The position numbers were made by a program, and so were the translations under genes. A DNA stretch of 64,000 nucleotides. Source: Marchantia polymorpha subsp. ruderalis (lineage: Eukaryota; Streptophyta; Marchantiopsida; Marchantiales; Marchantiaceae). How positions within the stretch are numbered: the stretch's first letter is position 1; each line of letters starts with the position of its first letter. A model generated the notes under the pieces. That model did not search any database. It saw nothing but the letters and a program-made list of their open reading frames with translations, and had not been told where the DNA came from. Location of the stretch: the NCBI GenBank assembly GCA_037833965.1, contig AP031355.1:8209501-8273500 (forward strand). The letters are read 5' to 3'. Below, in pieces: positions 33,251 through 44,239 of this stretch.

Positions 33251-33532
33251 CGTACCAATAAGGTTGCTCACACTAACATCTACTCCTTCGCAGTTTGTAT
33301 TTTTCCTCAATAAAAGCAAAGATTAGCTCATGATACCCTCTTTTAGATGTATGGGAGCCAAAATAGGTTCAAGAAACCAGACGAATTTATTGTGGACGTC
33401 TATCGATAACTAGATCACTTTCGACAAAATTTCAAATTGTGGCTTTCAAGCAAGAGGCTATTCTAGTTGGGTGAGATTCTTCTTGGCCTACAGATCTAAA
33501 TTGCGTTTGGCTTCTGTGATTGGATACAGGAA

Positions 33533-36500
33533 ATGAGTTTTCGTGATGATCTCCAGACGGTGCCGAAGATCGCAATGAATATTCGTTCTGTCCTCGTCAA
33601 AACAGTTCAAGAACTCTTAGTCCGCCTTCCATTAGTGGGTCTTCACGGCATGGGCGGTGTAGGGAAAACAACTCTTGCCAAGTTGTTGTTCAATGTGTTG
33701 TGTGCTGAATTTGAATATACTTGTTTCGTTCCGGGATTTATGCTCAAAGGAGATTACAAGGAGATGGAAGGCCGTGTGTATTCGTCGATGCATCGATATG
33801 GCAAAATGGTTACACAAAGAAGGCAAGAGTTGGAACCAGGAGATTTGAAAGGGAATAGACTTCTTCTCGTTCTAGATAACATGGAAAATGAACACCATGT
33901 TGAACTTCTCAAAGAAATAGTTTTGATGAACGCTTGCGCAAATAGTCGTTACATTGTTACCTCTCGAAGCTTGGAAGTTTTGGATAGTTGCATTGCGATC
34001 TTTGGAAGAAGGGATGTTAATGCCTTCTTCCAAAGGGATGTTGATGCCTGCGTGTTTGACGTGGGTTTTTTGAATCACGACAACTCCAACCAGTTATTTA
34101 GAAGCCACGCATTTCCTTATCCTGACGAACCGAGTCCATCAATGACGGAATGGATAGACAAGATCGTCGAGAAATGTGAAGGACTACCATTAACCCTGGA
34201 GGTGATGGGCAGTTATCTGAAGAGGGATCCACGTGAAAAAGTATGGAGTGAAAAAAGATGGAGTCAGACTCTTGAGGCTCTCGATGCAGCAGAAAACATA
34301 GTCAATTTCAATGAAAGGTTGTGGGCGAAATTGCAAGTGTCCTACAACAGCTTGAGCCCTGAGGAGCAGGAAATATTTCTTGATGCTGCGACTTTCTTCA
34401 ACAATTCCCACTGGATGCTGTTTGAAGCTAAGGCTTGCTGGCGTGTGCTCTATGGCTTCGAAGATGTGCGATGGAAGACTTTGGTAGATTTGTGTATCGT
34501 CTACAATGTAGATGAAACAGACAGAATACTAATGCACGAGCAAATGAGATCTCTGGGAATGAAATTGGCTTCGGCATGGGGACATAATCGCATATGTAGG
34601 ACTTGGACTAAGAAAAATGTCCCCTCGACGTCATCCATGAAATTGGCTTCGGCATGGAGATTTCATCGCTTATTCAATTGGACTAAAGAAAATGAACCTT
34701 CAACGTCATTCAGCCCTGGTATGGAAATTGAGGTATGAGATTATTATCAAAAGCTCTGACTCTCAAGGTTTCGTCTTCTCTCTAGAGTACATGGACACGT
34801 AAGATATCGGTTGTTGATGTATACTATTGAATTTCACAACACTTGAATCACGTCATTGTTATGTCGGTTTTAGTATTTTGCTGAACTTCTCTTGAATTCT
34901 TGTAAACTATCGTTTCAAAGATTCAATGCGCTTCCTGTATGTCGGTTTTAGTATTTTGTTGAACTTTTCTATTGACTTCTTGTAAACTACCGTTTCAAAG
35001 ATTCACTGCGTTTCCTGTCTGTCATTGGACTGCTTTCTTGAACTCAAAAAACTTTTTGAGTAGATCCTCAGCCTTCTTGCAAAAGTGTCTTTCAAAGCAC
35101 TTCACTTTCACTCCGTGAGCTGTTTTTTGAAATCGGCGATATATTTTTATAAAGTCACAGCCTACTTCAGAAATGTGAATCGAAGCACCTTCCTAGCAAT
35201 CAACGTACTGGTTTTGCGAGTTAAACAAACTCTTTTCAGTCTTCAAACGACTTTTCATAATTTCATTGACAGCACACTTTCTCTTTATCTTAATCTTGAG
35301 AGATTCTTCAAGTACCGCAGTCGCCATGCATCGTTATTGGGTTTGCCCATCCTGACCCTATCTAGACATAGCAGCGTGTTGTTGTCTAGCATCCTAGCAA
35401 GCCTACAAACAAGTTGTCATATTTGTGGTTTCTCTTAAAGCCTTTGATCCCCGACGGATGTACTCTTCACTCAATTTGGGCTTTCCTATAAAGGATGTCA
35501 ATGATTTTCAACATGAAGACTCATGTACCTGATCATATCAAATGCTACAAGTTTTAGATCATGGACTATAAATGTGGCTTGGGATGTGAACTAGGCCCTG
35601 GGTGTTTTTGTGCAGGAGGTCATAGCGCTACAACTTGAAGATTCGATGGCCCTCAACTCGAGAGCTATTGGCCAGATGAAGAAGCTGCGATATTTGGAAT
35701 CCGAGAAGATGTTGATGTTGGATGAAGTATTTGGCAACCTTTCAAAGAAAGTGGTACTTCTTCGAGTGCATGGAGAAGTAAATAGTCTTCACAACCTGGT
35801 CGACCGAGGTCGTGAATGTTTGGCTGTTCTGGTTTTGGAGGCACCGGTCAGATGTTTGCCAACAACCTTCAGCGAGTTGCAAAACCTTGAAATCATGAAA
35901 TTCTTCGGTTGTCTCTTCGAAGGTCTTCCCGAAACGTTTGGACAACTTCCCAGGCTTCGGCTTCTGACACTTTCAAATTGCAGTAGACTTCGTTCACTCC
36001 CCGAAGCTTTCGGAAGGCTCTCCCGTCTGGAGAAGTTGATCATGGTGGAACTGCACAATTTTCGAAGGTTGCCTGAGGGTTTCGGAAATCTGCCCCAGCT
36101 ACAACGCCTGGTACTATGTGGATTGAGTAAAATTCGTTCACTCCCCGAATCTTTCGTACGGCTCTCCTGTCTGGAGGATTTGATCATGATGTCACTAGAC
36201 AATCTTCAAAGGTTGCCTGAGGGTTTCGGAAATCTGTCCCAGCTAAATGTACTGGTAATAGAAGATGCGCCTTATATCTCAGAACTGCCTGAGAGTTTCA
36301 GCCGTCTCACTCGATTGCAAAACCTGCATCTCAATTATATGCCTGGCCTCCAAGCCTTGCCTGATACTTTTGGGGAGCTTTCGCAGCTGTCCCATTTGTC
36401 AATGCTGCGTTGCAATATTAAACAAAAATTGCCGCATTCGTTTGGGCAACTGCCCATGCTGACCCTCGTGGACATCCGCGGCTGTTCTAGCCTTGTCTTT

Positions 36501-36824
36501 TCAGAATTCTGCGCTGTTTGTCCAAGAATTCCAAAACTAAGATATTTGTTGAGCTCGATAGGAGGTTCACACGGTACATTTAGTTACTGTCCGAAAGTGG
36601 CTCATCATGATGATCAATCAGTATCTATCAGCGAGTTGCGATCAATTTTTGGACTCGATCCGGATGTGCCTCTTGAGGATGATGAAATAAGGGAGTTGGA
36701 GAAGAAGTATTTAGCTGGTGAATTCACCCCTACCTTTCGTTTTCCTGGTGAATTAAGAGGTTATTTCGATTACACATTGGCAGAAGTAGACTTCGGACAG
36801 ATGCTCAGGGACATCGGTATTTGA
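33533..36824 (+). CDS. NB-ARC/LRR intracellular immune receptor (NLR)
   Basis: Two exons, 33533-34732 and 35616-36824, joined at GAG|GTATGA...TGCAG|GAG in phase 0 (intron 883 bp); 802 residues. NB-ARC: P-loop GMGGVGKTT (39-47), kinase-2 LLLVLDN (110-116, with N where a second D is usual), RNBS-B YIVTSRS (140-146), GLPL (217-220), MHD variant MHE (334-336). Exon 1 ends in a 26-residue tandem duplication (34559-34636, 34637-34714; MKLASAW repeated). Exon 2 has about eight LRRs of ~24 residues (LPETFGQLPRLRLLTLSNC, LPEGFGNLPQLQRL, LPDTFGELSQL) and a C-terminal non-LRR tail with an acidic patch. No TIR, RPW8, kinase or hydrolase N-domain is present; GATACAG just before the ATG could be an acceptor for a lost or missed upstream exon. 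The decayed LTR ends about 280 bp upstream. Confidence 0.9.
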
Positions 36825-36962
36825 ATACATCGGTATAATGATCAAACCCTAGACGTTGATGTGTTTTATTTTGTTTTCTATCGATTTTATTATTATTGAT
36901 TTTATAGGTTTAGATATTATAATATTGTATTATCATTTAATTTGTAAAAATTATATATATAA

Positions 36963-37030
36963 GAAGCAAGAATTGCCGAATTCGTTTGGGCAACTCACCA
37001 TCTTGAACATCCACTGTTGCAAAGGAAAGT
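36963..37030 (+). pseudogene. Stray LRR fragment downstream of the NLR
   Basis: KKQELPNSFGQLTILNIHCC matches IKQKLPHSFGQLPMLTLVDI of the NLR exon 2 at both protein and DNA level (AATTCGTTTGGGCAACT versus CATTCGTTTGGGCAACT). A relic of a neighbouring NLR or of a partial duplication. Confidence 0.7.
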
Positions 37031-37065
37031 TATCAATTATTATAAACGTACAATCAAGTATTTAA

Positions 37066-38080
37066 CAAAAAGAACCATCAAAAATATATGAAGGAATCCA
37101 GCTTCGCTTGTTCAACCTTATAATGATATTTTACTAAAATTTGGTACTGTAGATTTTTTGCTATCGATTCAGATAACTCTACATCTAAATTGTGCTCAGA
37201 GTTTTAATTTTGGCTTAAAAAATTTATTTTTTGATCTCACAAAATTCAGATTTCACATACATAACATAGTACGTCCGAACCATGAAATCCATTAATAAAT
37301 TAAGTTATGTCGCGAAGCTTCATATATAGATATGATCAAAACATAAACAAACTCCATGACTGTGGGTTTGTATCACAAGAGCATAAAATAAAATCTTATT
37401 TCTTTTCTCAAGTGAAAACTTTGAAACACCAACTCTTATAGCTTCTACTTTCTCCGTTAAAATAAAATGTCAGGTTGCTTCAATTCGAGTAACAAGATTT
37501 TCATTGTTGTCAATATACTTTGCCAAATTTCAACATAGCTTCCATATTCAAAAATCATCGCTTCAATGCAACATATAAGTGATTTTAAATAAGAATGAAA
37601 CTCAATCGTATCAAGATTTGGATCTTTCATATTTTTAAATGTCAATCAACTCCCTATACACTTTTGCTTTATGGTCACATTGATCAAAACTTGCCATATA
37701 CCCATTCTAATACCATGAATGTAGACCCTACCGGTAATACGACTGAGAAAGTCTCTTAATGCACAAACGGCTGTATGTTATATCTTTTGTTGGAGAAGCA
37801 CATCTACGTAATTTGGGATGGTGTTACGTAAGTAATGACAAAGAGATGTGAAGTAGAATGGAGCACTTTTATTCCTATGAAAATTGACTGAGATTAATGC
37901 TCTCAACTTAAATGAAGATTCGTCGCCAATGGGCGACAAACCATATGTACACGTGATCCTGAAGTTGCAAAAGTGCAACGCACTCGTCTTATTCCATGCC
38001 TATTATCTTGGACAGAAAGCACGTGAGCTGCATCAGACGGTCGCAATGAGAGACGATCTCGACGTTGTTTTCTAAGGATT
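37066..38080. other. Intergenic, AT-rich
   Basis: No gene, element or repeat recognised. Its right end must carry the 3' UTR of peroxidase copy 2. Confidence 0.5.
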
Positions 38081-39539
38081 TCAGAAGTTGCATGGCTCGA
38101 TGACTGCACAATTCTTCCTCCAGCCGTAAGGATCGCTCGCTGGAATGTTGCCCATTTTGATCATGGCCATTCCAAACTCGAACAGGAAGGAGTAGGGGTC
38201 CTGCACAGCTTTGATGGCGTATTCCACTCCCAAGGGATCGCTCATCAGCGCCACGTCCGAGTCCATCAGGCCCTTGCGGGTCAGAAGGTCCAAGTAGTAA
38301 ACGGCGTCGAATGTGGCGTTCGTGGAATCGGCCCCTTTGAAGAGGAGAGGGTTGTCGCGAGGGCACTGGGCCTTGAGAGACTCGGCGAATTCCGGGTCCA
38401 TCGATGGGTCTGTGATATTCTGACCTTGAAAGTCCCACAGGCGCTCGAAGAATGCTCCGCAGTGGAGTTGTCCGATAGAGTGCCCGCCTGCATGAGGACA
38501 CACACAAGTCTGCGTTACAAGCCTTGAGGAATCTTGCAGATGGAGGTCCTTCCCGATTTCGCAAGGCGAATGATCACCTCGAGGCTTTGAGATACAGCAA
38601 AACTTCTCTCAAATCGTCCATGGCAACACATGCGTCCCATGCGAACAAAGAACTGGACATGTCACCGTGCTCTAAAATTGGAAGATTCTCAAGGAACTGC
38701 AGTCACCCACCTGAAAGGACGATCATGTCCTTGGTGTCTAGTCCAACTTTGGCGAAAGTCGCAACTAGCTGGGAGAAGTTGTATGTTCGGAATGGTAGAC
38801 TGGTGTTGACCTCGTCTGCAACTGAAGATCGTCCATCGATTCGGCCCAGAAACACTGGCCAGCTCAAGCCTCCGAGCTGCGCAATACAACCAGATGTTTA
38901 CTTTCATAGATCAGTCTGCCCGGGCCGACAATATATGATCTGACTACTTTATACTCAATACTCCCACTGAACCACGCGAAGTAACTTGTAAGTAGACCAC
39001 TGAAGTCTGTACCTTAACAGTGGCATCCCTCGCCACCATGGCCAAAATGTCGGCACACGACACGACACCCGGGCATGCGCACTCGAGCTCCATCTTTAAA
39101 TCGTCAATATGCTCGAATCCTCGAAGGGAGCCGTTATTTATGAGCGCTTCTTTCTCAGCGAGTGTAGTGTTGGTCGAATTCAGAAGCACCGATCCATCGC
39201 AGCCCTGCACGCGCAGTCAAAGTCATGAAGCCATTGCCAGAGGGATCCTGAAGCCAAAACAGGCTCCTGCTACGTACATCTGGTGGCCACAGTAATTTGA
39301 CAGCTGCATTTTGAAAGTGAGCTTACCCGAACGAAACAATCATGGAAATGAAGGCGCATCAGACCTGCAGCCATTCCTTTATCGGCATCAACGATTTCAT
39401 CGACCTTTTGCTTTACTATTGTGGCAGCTTGTGGGCAAGTGGAGTCATAGAAGTCCGTGGTCAGCTGCCCTTGTGATAACACTGCTACCAGAAGAATTGA
39501 AGAAGTCCAAAGGAGCCATTGGGCACTACTTGCGGCCAT
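38081..39539 (-). CDS. Class III secretory peroxidase, copy 2 (complete)
   Basis: Four exons: 39539-39327, 39204-39013, 38876-38711, 38487-38081 (stop), all GT-AG; 325 residues, normal for the family. Signal peptide [20 protein letters not shown] then [12 protein letters not shown]. Distal site [31 protein letters not shown], proximal [11 protein letters not shown]-terminal [11 protein letters not shown] and KNCAVIEPC. Eight conserved Cys appear to be present. The three intron positions equal those of copy 1 and the intron phases are the classic ones for this family. No premature stop; probably functional. H2O2-dependent oxidation of phenolics in the cell wall or apoplast is family knowledge. 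Confidence 0.96.
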
Positions 39540-40390
39540 TTTTCCGGATCACTTGTTTTGATTTCCGATAAGTAAAAGTTGCAATATGTTGTACCAGCCA
39601 AAGGTAGCTAAATCGTCACAGACGATCACAGCTAGATCCCTGCACAGAGCCATTGACCAATATGTGTGAACAAAATGCATTGACAGTTCACAGTGCATTA
39701 CTTAAAAAGGAGATTCAATATAGATTCGAAGGGAGGAACGAATCTCTTATGAAAAAGTACAACTGCTTTCATTTATTTTTGAAAAGGCGACCTCCACTGA
39801 GAAATCAACCCCCGGTAAGGAAATATCATCATATCTAAGCTTACTTGTAGCAGTCGAGTGAAGCTCTCAGTGGAACTCTTGCAGCGTCTGAACCTGACTG
39901 CTTGCATTCTCTTCTTATACTCCAGCTTCTCCCACACTAAAGAGGGCTTCACTTTAATACAGTAATGACGCTCAGACGTTCTGGACCTTGACCATATCAG
40001 ATCATGACGATGGAATTAGTCAAGCGGGACATGCACGAATCTAGCCTAAGGTTACGATAATCATCACTATGTCCAGAATTCTGGAACAAGTTCAAAAAAA
40101 TATCCTTGACCTCACATGTATCTCATACAGTCTAAGCCTAAGCGTCGTACGTCTCACGTTATTGTTGAAGCATTTACTGAATGCAAACGAATCCTTGTCC
40201 CCAACTGGACAAGAAAATGCTTAGTAATATTCTTACAGGAGATCTGGCATTGATTTTAATATTTTGCAACAGAATAGTACATGCTTCAGTTTAAGTGATC
40301 TGCAACTCTCTCGAACTAGACTCCAGAATGGCTAATATTGATTAACTGCCAGATCGGCATATTCACCGCTTCGTTGTTAGAGTTCATAAG
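39540..40390. other. Peroxidase copy 2 upstream region
   Basis: No gene. Patchy alignment to 1247-2050. It runs on into segment X (40391-40586), which is shared with the OMT-B locus. Confidence 0.55.
39911..39923 (-). promoter_or_regulatory. Possible TATA box of peroxidase copy 2
   Basis: Minus strand GGAGTATAAGAAG, about 375 bp upstream of the ATG, at the same relative place as 1606-1618 upstream of copy 1. The conservation of context supports it, the distance weakens it. Confidence 0.35.
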
Positions 40391-43300
40391 GAGATAAGTC
40401 AGTTGTAAATTCTGCCTTGATGCTGGCGTAGTTGCACTTGGTATTTGAAGGATACTTGAGATTTAACCTGAACATTAAGAAATCTCTGGCTGTTCCCATA
40501 TACCAATCGCAGTTAAGATGTATGTATTATATTACACGTTAGCTATTGCTACCACACTCACCATCCATCTATTGTAAAAATCTCCAACGAAGTCAAATAA
40601 TATGCTACGAAGCCTAAGAAATCATGACAAGACTGATTGGAGGGTAAGGAAGACCATTACATTTTGTATAATATCCCTTAATTCGGACAGCAATTCTAGC
40701 ATTACAACGTGTTAAAACATGTAATATTGGGCTGATGATACTTCGTCTCATTTCCAATATGATCTGTATACAGTAGAATACACAGATGCCGTTGAGAACG
40801 AGATGATACATGTAACCTCCTCGGTTTAGATATGCTTTAGCTTTTTCTGGCTTATTCTTTGCAACTATGTTATAACTGAGCTTTTCATTTCATGCGCAGG
40901 TGACCTAGGATATCATCAGCTGGAACCAGACATCATCTTGAAATCTTCTCAGGCTAAAACTGCGATAATTTACACCAGGGTCATCATTAACAAATTCGTT
41001 GGATAAGCCATTAGATTCTAACACGTTAATCATCTTTACTTAGCGAATGTTGATCACGACAGTCATAAACAAAATAATTAGGAAATCAATCAGTTTGACT
41101 ATTGATTCCCTAATTATTACCCTAAATATTACCAGTATGTTCATATGCAAATGCATGGTCATACAATATGTGGCTAGAAGCCACCTGTGGTGAAGACTGC
41201 AATTCTAGCAAATTAACTCCCTTGCAGCATATGGAATGTATGACACTACTTAATCGACACCATTCCGTAAGAAAAAGACATTTACCACTCTACTTCCCCA
41301 GCTTTCAATTTAGCCGCTGCTTTAGTATAAATGTCGTGCCAGTTTCTATACTGCTGCCTTCCTGCGCTTCACATCTAGACAAGGAGCAATAGCTTTAATT
41401 CACATCCTGCCTCACGTCATTGTTGCAACGTGAACAAGCAGATGCTTGGACTTTCACACTCACGTTAAATCCATACGCTCGTTCTTGTCAATCTGTCAAC
41501 TGACATACTTATGGCTGAATAGGGTGCAAAACTTTCCATAGCAGTGACTGATGCTGAGTGGAATGCGGAAGACCCGGTCACCATGATGGAATCTTCAAAA
41601 TCATGCTTCACACAGAGTAAGGGGAAGTCATGAGCTTGGAGACGTCCCCTTAATTATTAGTGATTGCATCCGGTTGAGTTATTGATATTTTGCTTGACTC
41701 GGGAAAAATAGTTAAAAGCAGAATTCCGTCCAGGTCTTTTCAAGGATAATTGACCAAAATTGAAAATGTAGATCAAAAGTGCGAATCAAATCATTCATCG
41801 ATTGACATAAAGCTTCTGGTGGTCTTTACGATACAAAATACAAAATACTAAAGATAAACTAAATGCTCAATACTGAAGTTTTATTGTCAACATTTCTTGA
41901 CCATATCATCAGGCAGGAACAACGTGTACCTATTATAGAGTGGAACTCACTGAGGTGACAGCTGCCATGGTCTGATTCACCTCGTTGGATCTACAACTCC
42001 CCCACATCTTTATTGGATCTTGATAGGCATGACGATGCTGACAGTAGTGAATGCATGACATCTTCTTTAGGGAGCCACTGAATTCTTTACTGCAATTTGT
42101 CCTCAACAGCGATCTATCATAGCTAGGTATTCAGAGCTCTGAACTCTCGTATAACGTTCTCCACTGAACATTGCGATCTTCCTCACTTAGTATGAAATAA
42201 ACCAGCTGGGTATTGCACTTATTGGTGTCTATGTTTAAGAATGCTTTCACATTCAATGCTTATATGCTTCGATAAGAGTAACACCACGAGAGAGCTTTAC
42301 CAATTTGCAATCAAGAAAACCACATGAAGTCAACAACACCTTGTAGGCCTCGAAAGATCTCTCCCGACCTTTCAGAAAGACAGAGAGCATGATCAAGTCT
42401 AGGGTGTTCAAAAATTGGACATCATCATCTGTGCTGTCATCGTCGAGCACGTGCTCGCCGATGACGACTTTGCCCCTTCTTTCGGGTAAAGCTTCATAGC
42501 AACTCTTCAAGATCATTAAGCACTCTTCATCGCCATTGTTGTGGAGTACCATCTACATGATTTTGGTTGCAGTCAGTACTCAAATTAAGCATTTATTGAA
42601 AGTTCCTACTATCTCGAACCGAAAATCTATTCAATCATGACACTCACAGAACACCAAATGAACTTATTCAGATCTCGAGGATCTCCAGGCGACCTAGTGG
42701 TTATTCGATTATGCATAATCTTTTCAAAATCAGGTATGAATGGGGGATTTGCTAACCTTCAAAAATATGGTATCACCAGAAGGTATACTCTGAAAGAAAT
42801 TACCACCTACGTGGTCTACTCCTGACCAGACAAGCCACGAGCAGAAAAACGTGTTAGGGGATTCTGACAGCATAGATGACATATTACAAAAGGAAAACAC
42901 TGAAGTCCAGCAAAAGTGGAAGATATATATTGGAAGCTTTATCTCCACTACAAACCTGGTATAGGAGGGGCATTCTTAATCACATCTGGCAGGTCAAAGT
43001 TGATGCCATGGATATGTGGGTAAGCTGCAACCAGGTGATTGATAGATTCACCCTCACCGCCCCCCACGTCCACCAACGTCTTCGTATTCTTAAACCCATC
43101 GTACTCATGTACAATAACATTCATCCAATATTTTGAGTAGCAGGTCATGGCATCTTGGAATACAGAGCTGATTTCCGGCCTTTCTGCATGTAATTCGTAG
43201 AATGTTTTTCCGAACGCCATCTCCATCGGCGATCGATCTTCCAACAGACTCTCATGCAGATGCTGGAATCCGACTGAGAAGAATTGATTTGAATGCAGCA

Positions 43301-44239
43301 AAGCTATTGGCCGCAACGTGAACTGAACATCGTCCTTGACGAGGAGCCTCGACACAGGAGTCAGCCCGTACGCAGCTTCATGAGACTTTCCATCTGCGGT
43401 AGAAACTAGTGATCTGCTGTAGATTCCCGGGACAATCAGGATATCCATTATCCTCTTCAGATAACCAGCAGCGGCAGCTGGATTCTTGCAAGGAAGCCTT
43501 TGGACGATGTTCTCAGCTGTCATTGGCTCCTTCGACATGGCCAAGATGTCAGGAATCCCCAAGAGCATGGTTGCTCTGAGGGCAAAGGATGGAACGTAGT
43601 TAAAAGCTGAGAAAATCATTCTGATCTCGTCATTCTCCATGTTTAGTAATTTGCCATCATTCTTTGGATCCAGCTCCATCTGGATCACAAACTCAACTTA
43701 CAATACGCGCTTCTATGCTTGCCTCACGCGAAAACAAGGCGATATTTGAGATCGGTCTTCTCAGGCAACGCAGCTCATTGCCTAATGCTGCAATTCCTGC
43801 ACACTCGGTCGACACTCAGAATATGGTCTTTCTATCTCAGAGAGTGAGCTTGCAGATCTTTCTGTCTGCGGAATGCGCTTCCTTCAGACTCACACCATGC
43901 AGTCAACATTATATATAAGCTCCAGCCACAATCATGTTGCGGTTTCTGAACAGCAGCAAGGACTGCAGCGTGCTTACAGTCTTAAGATTGCGCCAATCGA
44001 GGTCAATCAATGATTCTTGTGTACGATCAATCAAAACGCAGTGGACCACTGGACTTTGAAGGAAACTATATCGAAGTAATATTTCTGTGATTGACCAGAT
44101 ACAGTATTACAGTGGGATGACGTCTTCACTGTACCGGAGAGCTACTCAACATTACTCTGCTTGAAATTAATATTATCTTTCATAGTGTTATCTGTCAATG
44201 GATATTATTACCTGGATTAAAATATTTCCTCACATTTGA
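40391..44239. repeat. OMT-A locus: source segment of an inverted, permuted duplication (X+Y)
   Basis: Segment X (40391-40586) matches the reverse complement of 54594-54789; segment Y (40588-44239) matches the reverse complement of 54790-58451. In a simple inversion Y' would precede X'; here X' precedes Y' with no gap. X lies in DNA that aligns with the upstream region of both peroxidase copies, so this locus is the likely source. Confidence 0.9.
42253..43679 (-). CDS. SAM-dependent O-methyltransferase A (COMT-like)
   Basis: Three exons: 43679-42956, 42821-42757, 42552-42253; 362 residues, normal for plant class II OMTs. N-terminal dimerisation domain (YVPSFALRATMLLGIPDIL, MTAENIVQRLPCKNPAAA, LTPVSRLLVKDD), SAM-binding loop LVDVGGGEG (202-210), INFDLPDVI (227-235), the GVDHVGGNFF loop encoded by the 65-bp exon 2, catalytic His 267 in MVLHNNGDEEC, GEHVLDDD and DLIMLSVFLKGRERSFEAY with the second acidic catalytic position. 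Known enzymes have W-[VIL]-x-HDW-x-D-E; here HDW is HNN, so the base His stays while its Asp partner is Asn. Methyl acceptor (phenylpropanoid, flavonoid or other) cannot be told. Cytosolic expected. The ATG at 43679 is preferred to the GTG nine bases upstream. Confidence 0.93.
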
